Below, one piece after another: positions 6,091 to 7,090 of a DNA stretch of 7,090 bases (the stretch's first letter is position 1; each line of letters opens with the position of its first letter). The notes beneath the pieces are model-generated. The model had not been told where the DNA came from and searched no databases. It was given only the letters and a program-made list of their open reading frames with translations. A program made the translations under genes and the position numbers. Location: the NCBI GenBank assembly GCA_052139595.1, contig JBKQWK010000043.1:1-7090 (forward strand). Direction: 5' to 3'. The DNA comes from JBKQWK01 sp052139595 (GTDB lineage: Bacteria > Actinomycetota > Thermoleophilia > UBA2241).

Positions 6091-6990
6091 ATGAGCCAAA
6101 ACAGGCAACGCGGAGTCGGCGGGCAACGACCGGGGGTTTCCCGGCAGCGAGAGGGTGTGGTGCCCGTGAGCGAGTCGGGCAAGTCGTCCGCAGGGCGCGA
6201 GTCAGACGAGCGTCGGCCGCGTGGCCGACCAAAAACGCGCCTGGACAGGAGCGAAGGGTCGTACCCGGGACTACCGCTCGAAAACCCGGTCGCAAGTCTG
6301 CCGCCGACGGCCGTCAGCATTCTTGCTGCCGCGCGCCGATTGCTCGTCGAGCGCGGCATCGATGGCCTGACCATCGAGGCAGTGGCGAATGAGGCCAATG
6401 TGAGCCGCGGTCTGATTCCCTACCACTTTGGCAGTCGCGCCGGACTGATTGAGATGCTGGTTGACTCGCTCTTCCACGATCTCTTCGTTGCAGTTGCCGG
6501 TCGCAAGCCAGCCGATTCGTGGCAGCTTGAGGACTTGATGCAGCTGATGCGTGACGAGACCGCCGACCGCCGCGCTTTTCGTGACTTTTTCGAGCTGCTG
6601 CCCTACACGCTGCGTCACGAGGATCTGCGCGTCAGAGTGGCTGGTCTCTATGATTTCTATCGTGAGCTGATGCTGGAACTGGCCGGCATTACCGCGGCTC
6701 GCCAGTCGAGCGGTCGCCCTTCGCTGCCGGCGTCGTCGGCTGCGGGCCGCCCTGAGTCGCTTGCAGCCGGGGCCGCGGACAGCCCCCAGCTGCAAGCGCT
6801 GGGGGCTGTGTTGCTGGCCATCATCGATGGCCTCGGTCTGCAGGCGACACTGAATCCCCAGTTCGACCTCGAGGCGGCTCTGCGAGCCGCCGAGTGGCTC
6901 ATCGAAGGACGCTGGGCGCAGCTGGTCGGGCGTGAAACGCCAGGCGAGGATTCGACTGCCTCGATGCCGCCCGGCCAGAGGACACCGTGA
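6091..6990 (+). CDS. TetR/AcrR-family transcriptional regulator
   Basis: The DNA-binding domain is clear at residues 73-127: helix AVSILAAARRLLVERG, then LTIEAVANEANVSRGLIPYHFGSRAGLIE, the TetR helix-turn-helix with the usual Y-H-F-x-S-R/K ending. The rest is a helical ligand-binding and dimerisation domain, including FRDFFELLPYTLRHEDLRVR and a C-terminal ALGAVLLAIIDGLGLQATLNP helix typical of the family. Two things are unusual. A long basic N-terminus carries PRGRPK (43-48), an AT-hook-like motif. A low-complexity Ser/Ala/Gly/Pro insertion (about 202-231) interrupts the ligand domain. At 299 residues it is longer than a typical TetR protein (about 190-230). The ATG at 6091 has no clear ribosome site; GTG at 6166, with GAGAGGG 10 bases upstream, is a credible alternative giving 274 residues. 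Its divergent position suggests it controls the methylamine operon, perhaps in response to an amine; the ligand is unknown. Confidence 0.88.
   Translation: MSQNRQRGVGGQRPGVSRQREGVVPVSESGKSSAGRESDERRPRGRPKTRLDRSEGSYPGLPLENPVASLPPTAVSILAAARRLLVERGIDGLTIEAVANEANVSRGLIPYHFGSRAGLIEMLVDSLFHDLFVAVAGRKPADSWQLEDLMQLMRDETADRRAFRDFFELLPYTLRHEDLRVRVAGLYDFYRELMLELAGITAARQSSGRPSLPASSAAGRPESLAAGAADSPQLQALGAVLLAIIDGLGLQATLNPQFDLEAALRAAEWLIEGRWAQLVGRETPGEDSTASMPPGQRTP
6779..6809. other. Strong inverted repeat (hairpin) inside the regulator gene
   Basis: ACAGCCCCCAGC (6779-6790) and GCTGGGGGCTGT (6798-6809) are perfect 12-base complements around a 7-base loop. The stem is GC-rich like an intrinsic terminator, but no T-run follows, and it lies within the coding sequence at the boundary between the low-complexity insertion and the next helix (about residues 230-240). 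Its role, if any, is unknown. Confidence 0.55.
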
Positions 6991-7006
6991 CGGCCGTACC
7001 TGTGCG

Positions 7007-7090
7007 CTAGCCGGCCAGGTCGGCGAGCGATTCCGCGGGCACGTCGACGACCTGCCAGGGGCAGCCGAGGCGGGTCATCTCGGCCAGGAA
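7007..7090 (-). CDS. C-terminal end of an unidentified protein
   Basis: A minus-strand frame enters from the right edge and ends with TAG at 7009-7007, giving 27 residues that end in VPAESLADLAG, with GCPWQVVDV before it. Codon choice is GC-rich at third positions, like the neighbouring genes. It converges on the regulator with a 16-base gap. Too little is present to assign a family. If real, its amber stop is notable beside genes that use TAG for pyrrolysine: reading through would add 35 codons before TGA at 6901-6899, antisense to the end of the regulator gene, with no sign of conserved sequence. A genuine stop is therefore more likely. Confidence 0.5.
   Translation of the reverse strand, partial: FLAEMTRLGCPWQVVDVPAESLADLAG

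Noticed and set aside
6980..7020. Terminator between the convergent regulator and right-edge gene
   Set aside because: Short GGCCG/CGGCC complementarity exists, but there is no stable stem with a T-run on either strand.

Overview
This window is most of a methylamine demethylation operon from a GC-rich bacterium that appears to encode pyrrolysine (Pyl). It holds five co-directional minus-strand genes, a divergent plus-strand TetR-type regulator, and the tail of an unidentified minus-strand gene at the right edge. Bacterial origin is inferred from the TetR regulator, Shine-Dalgarno sites, a TTG start and the GC-rich coding. The phylum cannot be told from this sequence. Known Pyl-using bacteria include some Firmicutes and Desulfobacterota.

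Transcription of the operon runs from about 6050 leftwards: mtbB (dimethylamine methyltransferase), mttB (trimethylamine methyltransferase), two MttB-superfamily paralogs, then a corrinoid protein cut by the left edge. mtbB and mttB are each interrupted by one in-frame amber codon (4947-4949 and 3502-3504), exactly where the catalytic Pyl residue lies in these families. The reading frame continues past each amber codon with strongly conserved family sequence, so each is one gene and not two broken pieces. The four complete operon genes all end in TGA. Spacing is very tight: a 4-base ATGA overlap at mtbB/mttB and at the two paralogs, 13 bases between mttB and the first paralog, and 1 base before the corrinoid gene.

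The two paralogs (1560-3005 and 109-1563) have glycine where Pyl would be. That places them with the non-Pyl MttB superfamily, whose characterised members demethylate quaternary amines such as glycine betaine. A reasonable model is that the operon lets the cell strip methyl groups from quaternary amines, trimethylamine and dimethylamine, passing them to a shared corrinoid protein. The substrates of the paralogs are inference. No monomethylamine methyltransferase, corrinoid-reactivating protein, methylcorrinoid:acceptor methyltransferase or pyl gene is visible here.

The 5978-6090 gap between mtbB and the regulator carries candidate divergent promoter elements and a small palindrome between the -35 and -10 boxes of the operon promoter. 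This suggests local control by the TetR-type protein. No stretch longer than 300 bases lacks a gene.
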